Shown piece after piece: positions 6,399-13,362 of a DNA stretch of 13,362 nucleotides. The stretch lies in the NCBI GenBank assembly GCA_030833685.1, contig JAURGS010000046.1, forward strand, positions 1-13,362. Direction: 5' to 3'. The number at the start of each line of letters is the position of its first letter. Within the stretch, counting starts at the first letter, position 1. A program made the translations under genes and the position numbers. Under the pieces are notes generated by a model, which saw only the letters and a program-made list of their open reading frames with translations, did not search any database and was not told the origin of the DNA. This DNA is from Rhodoferax sp. Lineage in GTDB: Bacteria > Pseudomonadota > Gammaproteobacteria > Burkholderiales > Burkholderiaceae_C.

Positions 6399-7655
6399 AT
6401 GGATACGATTCGTCGAAAGCTCTTAGGAGCTGCATCTGCTGTGGCAATGGTCGCAGGGCTGACTACGGGTGGCGCTGCGCTGGCGGCAGATCCGATCAAG
6501 ATCGGCATGAGCATGCCGCAGACCGGTGGTCTCGGTGGCGGTGGCAAGGCTGCCTTGCTCGCCTTGAAAATGTGGGTCGAAGATGTCAATGCCAAAGGTG
6601 GCTTGCTCGGGCGAAAGGTCGAGTTCATTTACTACGATGACCAGAGCAACCCTGCCAACACCCCCGGCATCTACACCAAGCTGCTCGACGTTGACAAGGT
6701 CGACTTGCTGATCGCCCCTTACGCTACAGGCCCCACCGCGCCGATCATGCCGCTGGTCAAACAGCGCAACAAATTATTGATGGGCAACTTTTCATTCCAG
6801 GTCAATGCCAAGACCAAGCATGACATGTGGTTCAACAATGCGCCTTGGAACACCTCCGAGGACTGGGCCAAGGGCTTCATGGAGGCGGGCCGGTCCGCTG
6901 GTGGAAAAACTGTTGCGATCCTGGCTGAGGACGGCGAATTTGCCCAGAATCTGGCCGATGGGGCGCGCCCTTATTTCAAGTCCCTGGGCTTGAATATTGT
7001 TTATGACCAGAATTACCCGCCGACCACCAAGGACTTTTCATCGCTTGTTCGCGCGATTCGCGCATCGAACGCAGAAATTGTGTTCATTGCGTCGTATCCC
7101 GGTGGTTCAGCAGCGATTGTGAATTCGATCAGCGAAATTGGATTGGGCCCGCAGGTGAAAATCGTTGGTGGTGGCATGGTTGGTCTGCAATTCACGCCGA
7201 TCGCCGTGAACCTTGGTAGCAAGCTCAATGGCATCGTCAATTACCACGTCTATGTTCCAGGCATGCCTTTGCCGGGTGTTGATGCCTTCCTCAAGCGATA
7301 CACGCCACGTGCCAAGGCAGAGAAGATTGACGAGTTGGGTTACTACCTGCCGCCATTTAACTATGCGATTGGCGAAATGCTGGAGCAGGCGATCAATGCC
7401 ACCAAGAGCATCGATGACCGCAAGCTGGCTGACTACCTGCGCAAAAACGAACTCAAGACCATCGTTGGTCCGGTTCGCTTTGGCCCTGACGGCGAGCGCG
7501 CCAACGTGCGTTTGATCACTGCCCAATTCCGAGGCGTCAAGGACAAGGACCAGGAGCAATTCCGCAGCGCCAGTAAGCAGGTTGTTGTTTCGCCGGCAAC
7601 CGACAAGACCGGGGATTTCATCTCCCCGTTTTCCAAGGCTGCTGACGCCAAATAA
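6399..7655 (+). CDS. livK: Branched-chain amino acid-type ABC transporter substrate-binding protein (LivK/HAAT family)
   Basis: A 418-residue periplasmic binding protein (type I fold, Peripla_BP_6 family). The N-terminus is a signal peptide: Arg5-Arg6-Lys7, a hydrophobic stretch of about 11-28, and an ALA-AD cleavage site after residue 29. The twin arginine followed by KLLG resembles a Tat motif but lacks the full consensus, so Sec export is equally possible. The mature protein opens with PIKIGMSMPQTGG, typical of HAAT receptors, followed by the GGLLGRKVEFIYYDDQSNP block that precedes the first hinge and the usual alternation of Rossmann-like halves. HAAT receptors bind amino acids, amides, urea, short carboxylates and many aromatic acids, so the liv symbol here is by family only. 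Ligand identity is unknown; the neighbouring enzymes suggest a catabolic substrate. It is separated from the permease genes by a strong hairpin. Confidence 0.92.
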   Translation: MDTIRRKLLGAASAVAMVAGLTTGGAALAADPIKIGMSMPQTGGLGGGGKAALLALKMWVEDVNAKGGLLGRKVEFIYYDDQSNPANTPGIYTKLLDVDKVDLLIAPYATGPTAPIMPLVKQRNKLLMGNFSFQVNAKTKHDMWFNNAPWNTSEDWAKGFMEAGRSAGGKTVAILAEDGEFAQNLADGARPYFKSLGLNIVYDQNYPPTTKDFSSLVRAIRASNAEIVFIASYPGGSAAIVNSISEIGLGPQVKIVGGGMVGLQFTPIAVNLGSKLNGIVNYHVYVPGMPLPGVDAFLKRYTPRAKAEKIDELGYYLPPFNYAIGEMLEQAINATKSIDDRKLADYLRKNELKTIVGPVRFGPDGERANVRLITAQFRGVKDKDQEQFRSASKQVVVSPATDKTGDFISPFSKAADAK

Positions 7656-7677
7656 GCGTTTGTCGCCAGGTATCAAC

Positions 7678-7710
7678 CTCGCCAGGGCTGGTCTTGCCAC
7701 CCCTGGTGAG
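7678..7710 (+). terminator. Strong hairpin between livK and livH (attenuator or mRNA-stabilising stem)
   Basis: CTCGCCAGGG (7678-7687) pairs with CCCTGGTGAG (7701-7710) over ten base pairs with one G-U. Inside the 13-base loop, TGG and CCA (7689-7691 and 7697-7699) can add three more pairs after a C-C mismatch. No U-run follows, so complete termination is unlikely. In other importers, such intercistronic stems raise the binding-protein to permease ratio by partial termination or by blocking 3' decay; that role is inferred here. Confidence 0.65.
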
Positions 7711-7726
7711 CTTGGGTTAATCACTG

Positions 7727-8602
7727 ATGTTTTTTTCCTTTGACCTGCTGTTTGAGGCGGTGATGTTCGGCCTTTTGCTGGGCTGCTTTTACGCTGCTGT
7801 CAGCCTGGGGCTGTCGGTGGCTTTTGGCCTGCTCGATGTGCCGCATGTGGCTCACCCCGCGCTGTTGATCGTGGGCTCTTACGGCGCCTACCTGCTGGGC
7901 GGCTGGGGTCTGGACCCGCTGGTCTCCGGCTTTTTGCTGATGCCGATCTTTTTCCTGCTGGGCATGTTGCTCTACCGTTTTTATTACGAGACCTTCGAGA
8001 GCCGCGGCAGCGCAGCAGGCGTCAATGGCCTGGCTTTCTTTTTTGGGGTTGCATTCATCATCGAGGTGCTGCTGGTGCTCGGCTTTGGCGTGGACCAGCG
8101 CTCAGCCGAGGCGCCTTATATCGGTGAGAGCCTTCGTATCGCGCATTACCGCATACCGTATCGCTTGATTGTTGCCGCTGGGGTGGCCCTGATCCTCACC
8201 CTGGTGCTGACCTTGTTTTTTTCGCGCACCTTTGTCGGTCGGGCAATCAAGGCGGTGGGGCAGGATGAGGGTGCCTTGCGACTCATGGGCGCCAATCCGG
8301 TCAAGATCAAGCAGCTGGCTTTTGGCATCGCCACCTCGGTCAACGCCTTGGCTGGTGCCATGTTGATCATCGTCAGTCCGGTCGATCCGACGATGGATCG
8401 TCTCTACATCGGCCGCGCATTCTGCGTGGTGGTTCTGGCGGGCATGGGAAGCATGAGCGGCACGCTGGTCGCCGGCTTGATTCTGGGCGTTGCCGAATCG
8501 ATTGTGCTGACCCTGTTTGGCGCGTCCTGGGCCACAGCGGTTGCGTTTGGCTTGCTGTTGCTGATGCTTGGCGTGCGCCCCCAGGGACTTTTCGGCAGGT
8601 AA
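7727..8602 (+). CDS. livH: ABC transporter permease, LivH type
   Basis: A very hydrophobic 291-residue inner-membrane protein with about eight predicted membrane segments. It carries the LivH N-terminal pattern GLLLGCFYAAVSLGLSVAFG and, in place of the common NFAHG, the variant DVPHVAHPALLIVGSYGAYL. The cytoplasmic EAA-like coupling loop that contacts the ATPases is at about 172-212 (AIKAVGQDEGALRLMGANPV onward). The C-terminus GVRPQGLFGR is characteristic of LivH. It forms the translocation pore with LivM. The ATG at 7727 has only a weak ribosome site after the upstream hairpin, consistent with lower expression than livK. The stop TAA at 8600-8602 almost touches the livM start, so the two permeases are coupled. 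Confidence 0.92.
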   Translation: MFFSFDLLFEAVMFGLLLGCFYAAVSLGLSVAFGLLDVPHVAHPALLIVGSYGAYLLGGWGLDPLVSGFLLMPIFFLLGMLLYRFYYETFESRGSAAGVNGLAFFFGVAFIIEVLLVLGFGVDQRSAEAPYIGESLRIAHYRIPYRLIVAAGVALILTLVLTLFFSRTFVGRAIKAVGQDEGALRLMGANPVKIKQLAFGIATSVNALAGAMLIIVSPVDPTMDRLYIGRAFCVVVLAGMGSMSGTLVAGLILGVAESIVLTLFGASWATAVAFGLLLLMLGVRPQGLFGR

Positions 8603-8608
8603 GTGAAT

Positions 8609-9541
8609 ATGAAATACTGGACTTTTGCCGCCCTTGCCATTGTTCTTGCCGTCGGCCTGGCGCTCTCGGGGGCTAACGAGTATCTGTTTTTTGCCGGCTT
8701 TGTTGTCCTGCAGGCGATTGTGTTGGCAACAGGCTGGAACATTCTGGGCGGCTATGCCGGTTATGTGAATTTCGGTGTGCCCGGCTTTGTGGGTGTTGGC
8801 GCGTACACCGCCTTGACCATGCACTTGTTGATCAAGGCGCCCATCCTGGTGCAGATCGTGGCTGGCGCCATGCTGGCAGGTTTGTTGGGCCTGTTGGTGG
8901 GCATGCTCACCTTGCGTTTGCGCGGCATCTTTTTCTCGATTGCGACGATTGCCGTGGTCTACATTCTGGATGCGGTGGTGATGAATTCGCGTTTTCTGGG
9001 AGGTGCTACGGGCATCCAGCTGACCCGACCCACCGACGTCTGGCTGTTTGGGACCTACACGCGCATGTTGTTTGTGGTGATGGCGGTCATGGCAGTGATT
9101 GCGGTGTCGGTGGCCCGCTACATCCAGAACTCGCATATTGGTCAGGGCTTGCGAGCGGTGCGCGACTCTGAAGAGGCTGCCGAGTGCTCGGGTGTTCCCA
9201 CCCTGAAGCTCAAATTGATTGCCTGCGTGATCTCTGGTGCCTTACTTGGTGTGGCCGGAGCGCCGATGCCGATGTACCTGAGTTATATCGAGCCGGCCTC
9301 GACCTTCAATCTGCATTACGCGGTGATTGCGCTGGCCATGCCGATTATTGGCGGCACCTCGCACTGGGCTGGACCCCTGATCGGCGCCCTCATTCTGGGC
9401 AGTCTTCAGCAAATCGTGACAGTCACCATATCAAGCGAGCTCAATGTGCTGGTGGTCGGTGTTTTGCTGGTGGTGTTTGTCGTGGCTGCGCCCGATGGGG
9501 TGATTGGATTGATCAGAAAATGGAAAACATCCTCGAAGTAA
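8609..9541 (+). CDS. livM: ABC transporter permease, LivM type
   Basis: A 310-residue inner-membrane permease. The LivM hallmark GGYAGYVNFGVPGFVGVGAY is near residues 47-66, and LRLRGIFFSIATIAV follows in the central part. The coupling loop GLRAVRDSEEAAECSGVPT (about 178-196) is the counterpart of the LivH EAA loop. The C-terminal PDGVIGLIRKW is the usual family ending. I chose ATG 8609 because AGG at 8597-8599 is nine bases upstream; an in-frame GTG at 8603 would be only three bases from that site. The 3' end overlaps livG by 22 bases, showing tight translational coupling. It pairs with LivH to form the channel. Confidence 0.92.
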   Translation: MKYWTFAALAIVLAVGLALSGANEYLFFAGFVVLQAIVLATGWNILGGYAGYVNFGVPGFVGVGAYTALTMHLLIKAPILVQIVAGAMLAGLLGLLVGMLTLRLRGIFFSIATIAVVYILDAVVMNSRFLGGATGIQLTRPTDVWLFGTYTRMLFVVMAVMAVIAVSVARYIQNSHIGQGLRAVRDSEEAAECSGVPTLKLKLIACVISGALLGVAGAPMPMYLSYIEPASTFNLHYAVIALAMPIIGGTSHWAGPLIGALILGSLQQIVTVTISSELNVLVVGVLLVVFVVAAPDGVIGLIRKWKTSSK

Positions 9542-10236
9542 AAGGCCTGGGCAAGAACTTTGGCGGTTTTACGGCGCTCAGCGATGTCAGCCTGTCTGTT
9601 CGCAAAGGCGAACGCCTGGGGCTGATCGGACCTAACGGCTCGGGCAAGACGACACTGATCAACTGTATATCTGGGGCCTTGCGCAACGAGCAGGGAACGA
9701 TAGAGTTTCAAGGCGAGCCTTTGGGGCATCTGCCGGCATTTGCCAGAACCCGGCGCGGCATTGCCCGCAGCTTTCAGATTCCGCGTCCGTTTCACAGCAT
9801 GACGGTGCTGGAAAACCTGATGGTCCCCTTGGCCTATGTGGGCGGCGTCAGCGGCAAAAAAGCACAAGCCCAAGCCCTGGAAATTCTGGCTGAGATCGGG
9901 CTTGGGGAAAAAGCCCATGCCAGCTCATCGTCGCTGTCACAGGTGGAGCTGCGAAAGATGGAACTGGCGCGCGCCATGGCAGCGCGTCCCCAATTGCTGA
10001 TCTCGGATGAGGCCATGGCCGGCCTTTCTGGCAGCGAGGTGGACGATGTGCTCGATATCCTGATCAAGCTCAATAAAAGTGGCATCACCATCATCATGAT
10101 CGAGCACATCATGCACGCCGTGATGCGTTTTTCCGAGCGGCTGGTGTGCCTGGATGCCGGGCAGGTGATCTGCGCGGGCGATCCGAAGACCGTTGTTGCA
10201 AATCCAGAAGTTCATAGGGCCTACCTTGGCGATTAA
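9520..10236 (+). CDS. livG: ABC transporter ATP-binding protein, LivG type, with non-canonical signature motif
   Basis: A 238-residue ATPase. Walker A is GPNGSGKT (37-44), the Q-loop Gln is at 86 (SFQIPRPF), Walker B is LLISDE (159-164) and the switch His is at 196 (IIMIEHIM). The signature position reads LSQVE (139-143, bases 9934-9948) where LSGGQ or a LivG variant such as PYGDQ is expected. Walker B is followed by Ala, not the usual Pro. The flanking LRKMELARAMAARP is normal, and the C-terminus ANPEVHRAYLGD is typical LivG. It drives import together with LivF at the cytoplasmic face. The ATG at 9520 is chosen because residues ENILEVKGLGKNFGG form the usual N-terminus; the frame extends far upstream inside livM, but that is out of register with real coding. 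Confidence 0.92.
   Translation: MENILEVKGLGKNFGGFTALSDVSLSVRKGERLGLIGPNGSGKTTLINCISGALRNEQGTIEFQGEPLGHLPAFARTRRGIARSFQIPRPFHSMTVLENLMVPLAYVGGVSGKKAQAQALEILAEIGLGEKAHASSSSLSQVELRKMELARAMAARPQLLISDEAMAGLSGSEVDDVLDILIKLNKSGITIIMIEHIMHAVMRFSERLVCLDAGQVICAGDPKTVVANPEVHRAYLGD
10216..10219 (+). promoter_or_regulatory. Ribosome binding site supporting a TTG start for livF
   Basis: AGGG at 10216-10219, inside the end of livG, is six bases before TTG at 10226. No ATG or GTG lies near the expected N-terminus of LivF, so this site decides the start. Confidence 0.5.
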
Positions 10237-10960
10237 ATTAGAAATTACCAACATCGCTGCCAGCTACGGTGCTGTGCAGGCGTTGCATGACGTCAGCCTG
10301 AACATCAGCCAGGGGCAGACCGTTGCCTTGCTCGGCACCAATGGCAATGGCAAGAGCACCCTGATGAAATGTGTGATGGGCATGGTGCGTCCGAGCCAAG
10401 GGCGAATCGAACTTGAGATCGACGGCCAGCGCCATGACCTGACAAAGCTGTCTACCCAGGAAATAGTCAACCTGGGTGTGGCCATGATCCCTGAGGGTCG
10501 TCGTCTGTTTCCCAAGCTCACAGTTGAGGAAAACCTCTTGCTCGGCGCCTACCGGGAATCTGCGCGCAGCAAGATTGCCCAAAACATGGCTTTTTGCTTT
10601 GAAACCTTTCCGCTTCTGGCCGAGCGGCGCAGGCAGCTGGCCGGGTCGATGTCAGGCGGACAACAGCAGATGCTGGCCATTGCCCGGGGTCTGATGTCAT
10701 CGCCGCGCCTGTTGTTGGTGGACGAACCTTCGGTGGGCCTGTCGCCCTTGCTGGTGTCGCAAACCATCACCAAGCTCAAGGAACTCAAGGACAAGTATGA
10801 GCTGACCGTGCTCATGGCCGAGCAGAATTTCAACCAAGCCATGCGTGTGGCTGATTACGGCTACATCATCGTGCACGGTGAGATTGTTTTTCACAGTGAA
10901 GTCGAGGCACTTCGGGAAAACGAGCTCGTCAAGAGCTTTTACCTGGGTGTCAGCCACTAG
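10226..10960 (+). CDS. livF: ABC transporter ATP-binding protein, LivF type
   Basis: A 244-residue ATPase from a TTG start, overlapping livG by 11 bases. Starting here gives MAIKLEITNIAASYGAVQAL, the normal LivF N-terminus; a further TTG at 10193 would add residues with no family similarity. Walker A is GTNGNGKS (37-44), the signature SGGQQ is intact (143-147) and Walker B is LLLVDE (162-167). The switch position is Gln200 (LMAEQN), which is usual for LivF. IPEGRRLFPKLTVEENL (88-104) is a strong family block. The protein pairs with LivG; LivF supplies the only canonical signature sequence of the pair. It contains an extra IELEIDGQRHDLTKLS segment after the second strand, within normal variation. 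Confidence 0.92.
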   Translation: MAIKLEITNIAASYGAVQALHDVSLNISQGQTVALLGTNGNGKSTLMKCVMGMVRPSQGRIELEIDGQRHDLTKLSTQEIVNLGVAMIPEGRRLFPKLTVEENLLLGAYRESARSKIAQNMAFCFETFPLLAERRRQLAGSMSGGQQQMLAIARGLMSSPRLLLVDEPSVGLSPLLVSQTITKLKELKDKYELTVLMAEQNFNQAMRVADYGYIIVHGEIVFHSEVEALRENELVKSFYLGVSH

Positions 10961-10973
10961 AGGAGCTTGAAGC

Positions 10974-11831
10974 ATGAAAGCCCCCGCTTTTGATTACCAG
11001 AAACCTGGCAACATTGACGAAGCCCTGGCGCTGATGCAGCAGCATGGCGCAGGTGCACAAGTGCTCGCCGGCGGCCAAAGCCTGATGGCTATCATGAACC
11101 TGGGGTTGGCCACACCCGAAATTCTGATTGACATCACCGGCATCAAGGGGCTCAGTGACATCACGCTGACCGACAGCCAGGTGCGTATCGGTGCGCTGGT
11201 GACACACGCCAGGCTGCACGCCAGCGCGGAGGTGGCGCGCCACGTCCCCCTCTTGTGGCAGAGCGTGCCGCATGTGGCGCACATGGCGATTCGCAATGCG
11301 GGCACGATAGGCGGCAGCTTGGCGCTGGCCGATCCGGCGGCCGAATACCCGGCAGTGGCGCTGGCGCTTGATGCCACGATCAGTCTGCAAGGTCCAGCTG
11401 GCGCACGCGAGGTGGCTGCCAGCGACTACTTTTTGGGTCTGTATGAGACCGCACGCGCCAACGATGAGCTGGTGGTGGCTGTGTCGTTTCCCAAAGTCAG
11501 GCCTGACCAACGCATGGTCTTCGATGAGCTGACGCGCCGTCGTGGTGACTACGCCCTGTGCGGGCTGGCTGCGGCGTTTCAAATGCAGGGTGGCAAGATT
11601 GGCAGCGCCCGACTGGCTTACCTGTCAGTGGGCGATACGCCGGTGTTGGCTTCCTCGGCGGGTGCCGCTTTGGCCGGGTGCGCGCCCGATGAAGCGGCAG
11701 TGGCAGCGGCACAAAGTGCCCTGGCCAAGGACCTGTCGCCACGCGGCGACCTGCATGGTTCGGCCTCAAGCAAGCTGCATTGGGCCAAGGTGCTGCTGGC
11801 GCGCAGTATCCGTCAGTTGGGGGAAAGCTAA
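10974..11831 (+). CDS. Molybdenum hydroxylase FAD-binding medium subunit (CoxM type)
   Basis: A 285-residue FAD subunit of the xanthine dehydrogenase/CO dehydrogenase family. The two FAD-pyrophosphate motifs are AGGQS (32-36) and TIGGS (111-115), at essentially the same positions as in the CO dehydrogenase medium subunit. IRNAGTIGGSLALADPAAEYPAV (from 106) is the signature stretch, and the C-terminal CoxM-type domain begins near 175-180. It passes electrons from the iron-sulfur subunit to the external acceptor. There is no insert for an extra [4Fe-4S] cluster, so it is not of the 4-hydroxybenzoyl-CoA reductase type. AGGAG at 10961-10965 is eight bases before the ATG, and only 13 bases separate it from the livF stop, so it probably shares a transcript with the importer. 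The substrate of the enzyme is not determined by this subunit. Confidence 0.9.
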   Translation: MKAPAFDYQKPGNIDEALALMQQHGAGAQVLAGGQSLMAIMNLGLATPEILIDITGIKGLSDITLTDSQVRIGALVTHARLHASAEVARHVPLLWQSVPHVAHMAIRNAGTIGGSLALADPAAEYPAVALALDATISLQGPAGAREVAASDYFLGLYETARANDELVVAVSFPKVRPDQRMVFDELTRRRGDYALCGLAAAFQMQGGKIGSARLAYLSVGDTPVLASSAGAALAGCAPDEAAVAAAQSALAKDLSPRGDLHGSASSKLHWAKVLLARSIRQLGES

Positions 11832-12334
11832 TGAGTGAGAAAACCCGTCCGATATCCGTGCTGGTCAATGAGGAGCGCGTTGAGCGTCAGGTTCTGGTTC
11901 GACAGCATCTGGTGGACTTTCTGCGTGAAGAGCTGGACTTGACTGGCTCGCACCTGGGTTGCGAGCATGGTGTGTGTGGCGCCTGCCAGGTCATGGTCGA
12001 TGGCCAGGTGGTGCGTGGTTGCCTGACGCTGGCGGTGCAGGCTGATGGCAAGCATGTGCAGACGATTGAGGGCTTGAGCGACTCGGGCGAACTGGCGCAA
12101 TTGCAAGAGGCATTTTTGAACCACAACGCCCTGCAGTGCGGTTTTTGTTCCTCGGGCATGTTGTTGACGGCCCTGAATATCGTGCGGCATCACCCGCATG
12201 CCGGGCGCGAGGAAATTCGTGACCATATCAGCGGCAACTTCTGCCGCTGCACTGGTTACCAGGCGATTGTTGATGCAATTGAAACAGTCCTGGTCAAGCG
12301 CCGGGCTGCCAATTTGACGGGGGTGTCGACATGA
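11831..12334 (+). CDS. Molybdenum hydroxylase 2x[2Fe-2S] small subunit (CoxS type)
   Basis: A 167-residue iron-sulfur subunit. The N-terminal plant-ferredoxin-type cluster is held by Cys44, Cys49, Cys52 and Cys64 (GCEHGVCGAC then GC). The C-terminal helical cluster domain uses Cys103, Cys106, Cys138 and Cys140 (QCGFC and FCRCTGY). All eight ligands are present. The segment after the second pair reads CSSGM where CTPGM is most common, a tolerated change. It shuttles electrons from the molybdenum centre to FAD. The ATG at 11831 overlaps the medium-subunit stop by one base (TAATG); earlier in-frame residues are medium-subunit sequence in another register. The stop overlaps the large-subunit start (ATGA at 12331-12334). 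The absence of a Tat leader indicates a cytoplasmic enzyme. Confidence 0.93.
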   Translation: MSEKTRPISVLVNEERVERQVLVRQHLVDFLREELDLTGSHLGCEHGVCGACQVMVDGQVVRGCLTLAVQADGKHVQTIEGLSDSGELAQLQEAFLNHNALQCGFCSSGMLLTALNIVRHHPHAGREEIRDHISGNFCRCTGYQAIVDAIETVLVKRRAANLTGVST

Positions 12335-13362
12335 ACGCGCGACTGGAAATTCCCAGCCAGACCCAAGAGCTTGCGGCCACCAGCAAGGGCTACATCGGTC
12401 AGTCGGCGCCACGCATGGGCAGCAAGCGTTTGCTGCAGGGCCGTGGTGCTTATATCGACGACATGCGCCTGCCGCGCCTGGCGCATGTGGTGTTTGTCCG
12501 CAGCCCGCATGCCCATGCCCGCATCAAGTCCATGGATCTCAGCGAGGTGCGCAAGCAAGCGGGGGTGATTGGCGCTTTCACCGGCGCAGAGGTTGCGCAG
12601 TACTGCAGCCCCTGGATCGGCGTGCTCGGTCATCTCAAGGGCATCAAGTCGGCCGAGCAGCATGCGGTGGCGCTGGACCGTGCTTGCTGGCAGGGCGAGC
12701 CGGTGGCGGCGATTGTGGCCCAGACACGCCGCCAGGCTGAGGATGCGATGGCGTTCGTGCAAGTTGACTATGAGCCGCTACCGGTGGTGGTCGACATGGA
12801 GCAGTCGCTCAAGGGGGAGACCATCATCCACCCAGACCTGGGCGACAACATCTGCTTTCACCGTGAGCTCAAGACCGAGGGCTTTGATGAGGCGTTTGCC
12901 AAGGCCGATGTGGTGGTGGAGAAAACCTATACCTTTGCCAGGCACACCGGCGTGACCAACGAAACCCGCGCGGTACTGGCTGACTACCAGCCGGCTGACC
13001 ACAGCATCACGGTCTACCATGCCACGCAGGCGCCACACATGATGCAAGACATCATGTCGCGCCACTTGGGTATTGAGGAGTCCAAGGTTCGTATCGTTTG
13101 CAAAGATGTTGGTGGCTCATTTGGTATCAAGGTGCATGTGTACCCCGATGAAATGGCCACAGCCGCCCTGTCGGTGATGCTCAGGCGACCGGTCAAGTTT
13201 GTGGCTGACCGGCTGGAGTCTTTCATCAGCGACATTCATGCGCGTGAGCACAAGGCCACGGTGCGCATGGCCTGCACCAAGGCCGGCGACATTCTTGGCT
13301 TTGACCTGGACGATCTGACCGGCATCGGCCCTTATTCGGTTTATCCACGAACCAGCGGCATT
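12331..13362 (+). CDS. Molybdenum hydroxylase Mo-cofactor large subunit (CoxL/XdhB-type), 3' truncated
   Basis: The frame is open from the ATG at 12331 to the window end, giving 344 residues of an expected 770-800. The N-terminal domain has the family opening IGQSAPRMGSKRLLQGRGAY (22-41), PHAHARI near 60, GEPVAAIVA (122-130) and ETRAVLADY (211-219). The first molybdopterin-cytosine-dinucleotide contact is VGGSFGIK (260-267), with Ser where CO dehydrogenase and most relatives have a third Gly. These features place it in the aldehyde oxidase/xanthine dehydrogenase superfamily. The active-site loop that would distinguish CO dehydrogenase (AYxCSFR) and the catalytic Glu near the C-terminus lie beyond the window, so substrate class cannot be assigned. 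Genuine CO dehydrogenase is not favoured by the catabolic neighbours. The start overlaps the small-subunit stop by four bases. Confidence 0.92.
   Translation, partial: MNARLEIPSQTQELAATSKGYIGQSAPRMGSKRLLQGRGAYIDDMRLPRLAHVVFVRSPHAHARIKSMDLSEVRKQAGVIGAFTGAEVAQYCSPWIGVLGHLKGIKSAEQHAVALDRACWQGEPVAAIVAQTRRQAEDAMAFVQVDYEPLPVVVDMEQSLKGETIIHPDLGDNICFHRELKTEGFDEAFAKADVVVEKTYTFARHTGVTNETRAVLADYQPADHSITVYHATQAPHMMQDIMSRHLGIEESKVRIVCKDVGGSFGIKVHVYPDEMATAALSVMLRRPVKFVADRLESFISDIHAREHKATVRMACTKAGDILGFDLDDLTGIGPYSVYPRTSGI

Noticed and set aside
7656..7726. Complete intrinsic terminator after livK
   Set aside because: The hairpin is strong but no U-run follows, and the permease genes continue directly downstream.
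8102..9136. 344-residue open frame on the - strand
   Set aside because: It lies antisense to livH and livM, is rich in His, Gln and Asn as mirror frames of hydrophobic GC-rich genes are, and shows no family motif.
9184..9519. Upstream extension of livG into livM
   Set aside because: It would require over 100 additional residues read from the livM sequence in another frame; the normal LivG N-terminus starts at 9520.
12331..13362. Calling the Mo hydroxylase a carbon monoxide dehydrogenase
   Set aside because: Subunit order and FAD motifs match CoxMSL, but the discriminating active-site loop is outside the window and the cofactor motif differs (GGSFG).

Overview
The window is a single-strand, co-directional stretch of bacterial chromosome. 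All 15 recognisable genes lie on the + strand, with short gaps or overlapping stops and starts. Codon use is GC-rich and even throughout. I infer a beta-proteobacterium of the Comamonadaceae/Burkholderiales type from the gene content and codon style; there is no rRNA or other decisive marker. Both ends are cut inside genes: an E2 acyltransferase on the left and a molybdenum hydroxylase large subunit on the right.

Region 1 (1-1749) is the 3' end of a branched-chain 2-oxoacid dehydrogenase operon. It holds the C-terminal catalytic part of the E2 acyltransferase (bkdB-like) and a complete dedicated lipoamide dehydrogenase. That E3 closely resembles the Pseudomonas LPD-Val type, especially in its C-terminal third. 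Regions to the right look like a different transcription unit or units.

Region 2 (1855-6315) is a run of small catabolic-looking enzymes: a stand-alone MetE C-terminal-type zinc methyltransferase-fold protein, a GlcG/HbpS-like protein, a RutE-type flavin reductase (malonic semialdehyde reductase family), a carboxymuconolactone decarboxylase-like protein, a metal-dependent 'cyclase' family hydrolase with the HxGTHxDxPxH motif, and a VOC/glyoxalase-fold protein.

Region 3 (6399-10960) is a complete branched-chain-amino-acid-type (LIV/HAAT) ABC importer in the order binding protein, two permeases, two ATPases. A strong hairpin separates the binding-protein gene from the permease genes. The LivG-type ATPase has a non-canonical ABC signature.

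Region 4 (10974-13362) is a molybdenum hydroxylase (xanthine dehydrogenase / CO dehydrogenase family) in medium (FAD), small (2x[2Fe-2S]), large (Mo-cofactor) order. The large subunit is truncated by the window edge.

Taken together, regions 2-4 look like an uptake-and-degradation module. An importer brings in a small organic, probably aromatic or N-heterocyclic, compound; a Mo hydroxylase oxygenates it; and hydrolase, VOC, CMD-like and semialdehyde reductase enzymes process it. The substrate cannot be read from the sequence, no regulator is present, and I do not recognise this exact gene set as a described pathway. No tRNA, rRNA, CRISPR array, insertion sequence or phage gene was seen.
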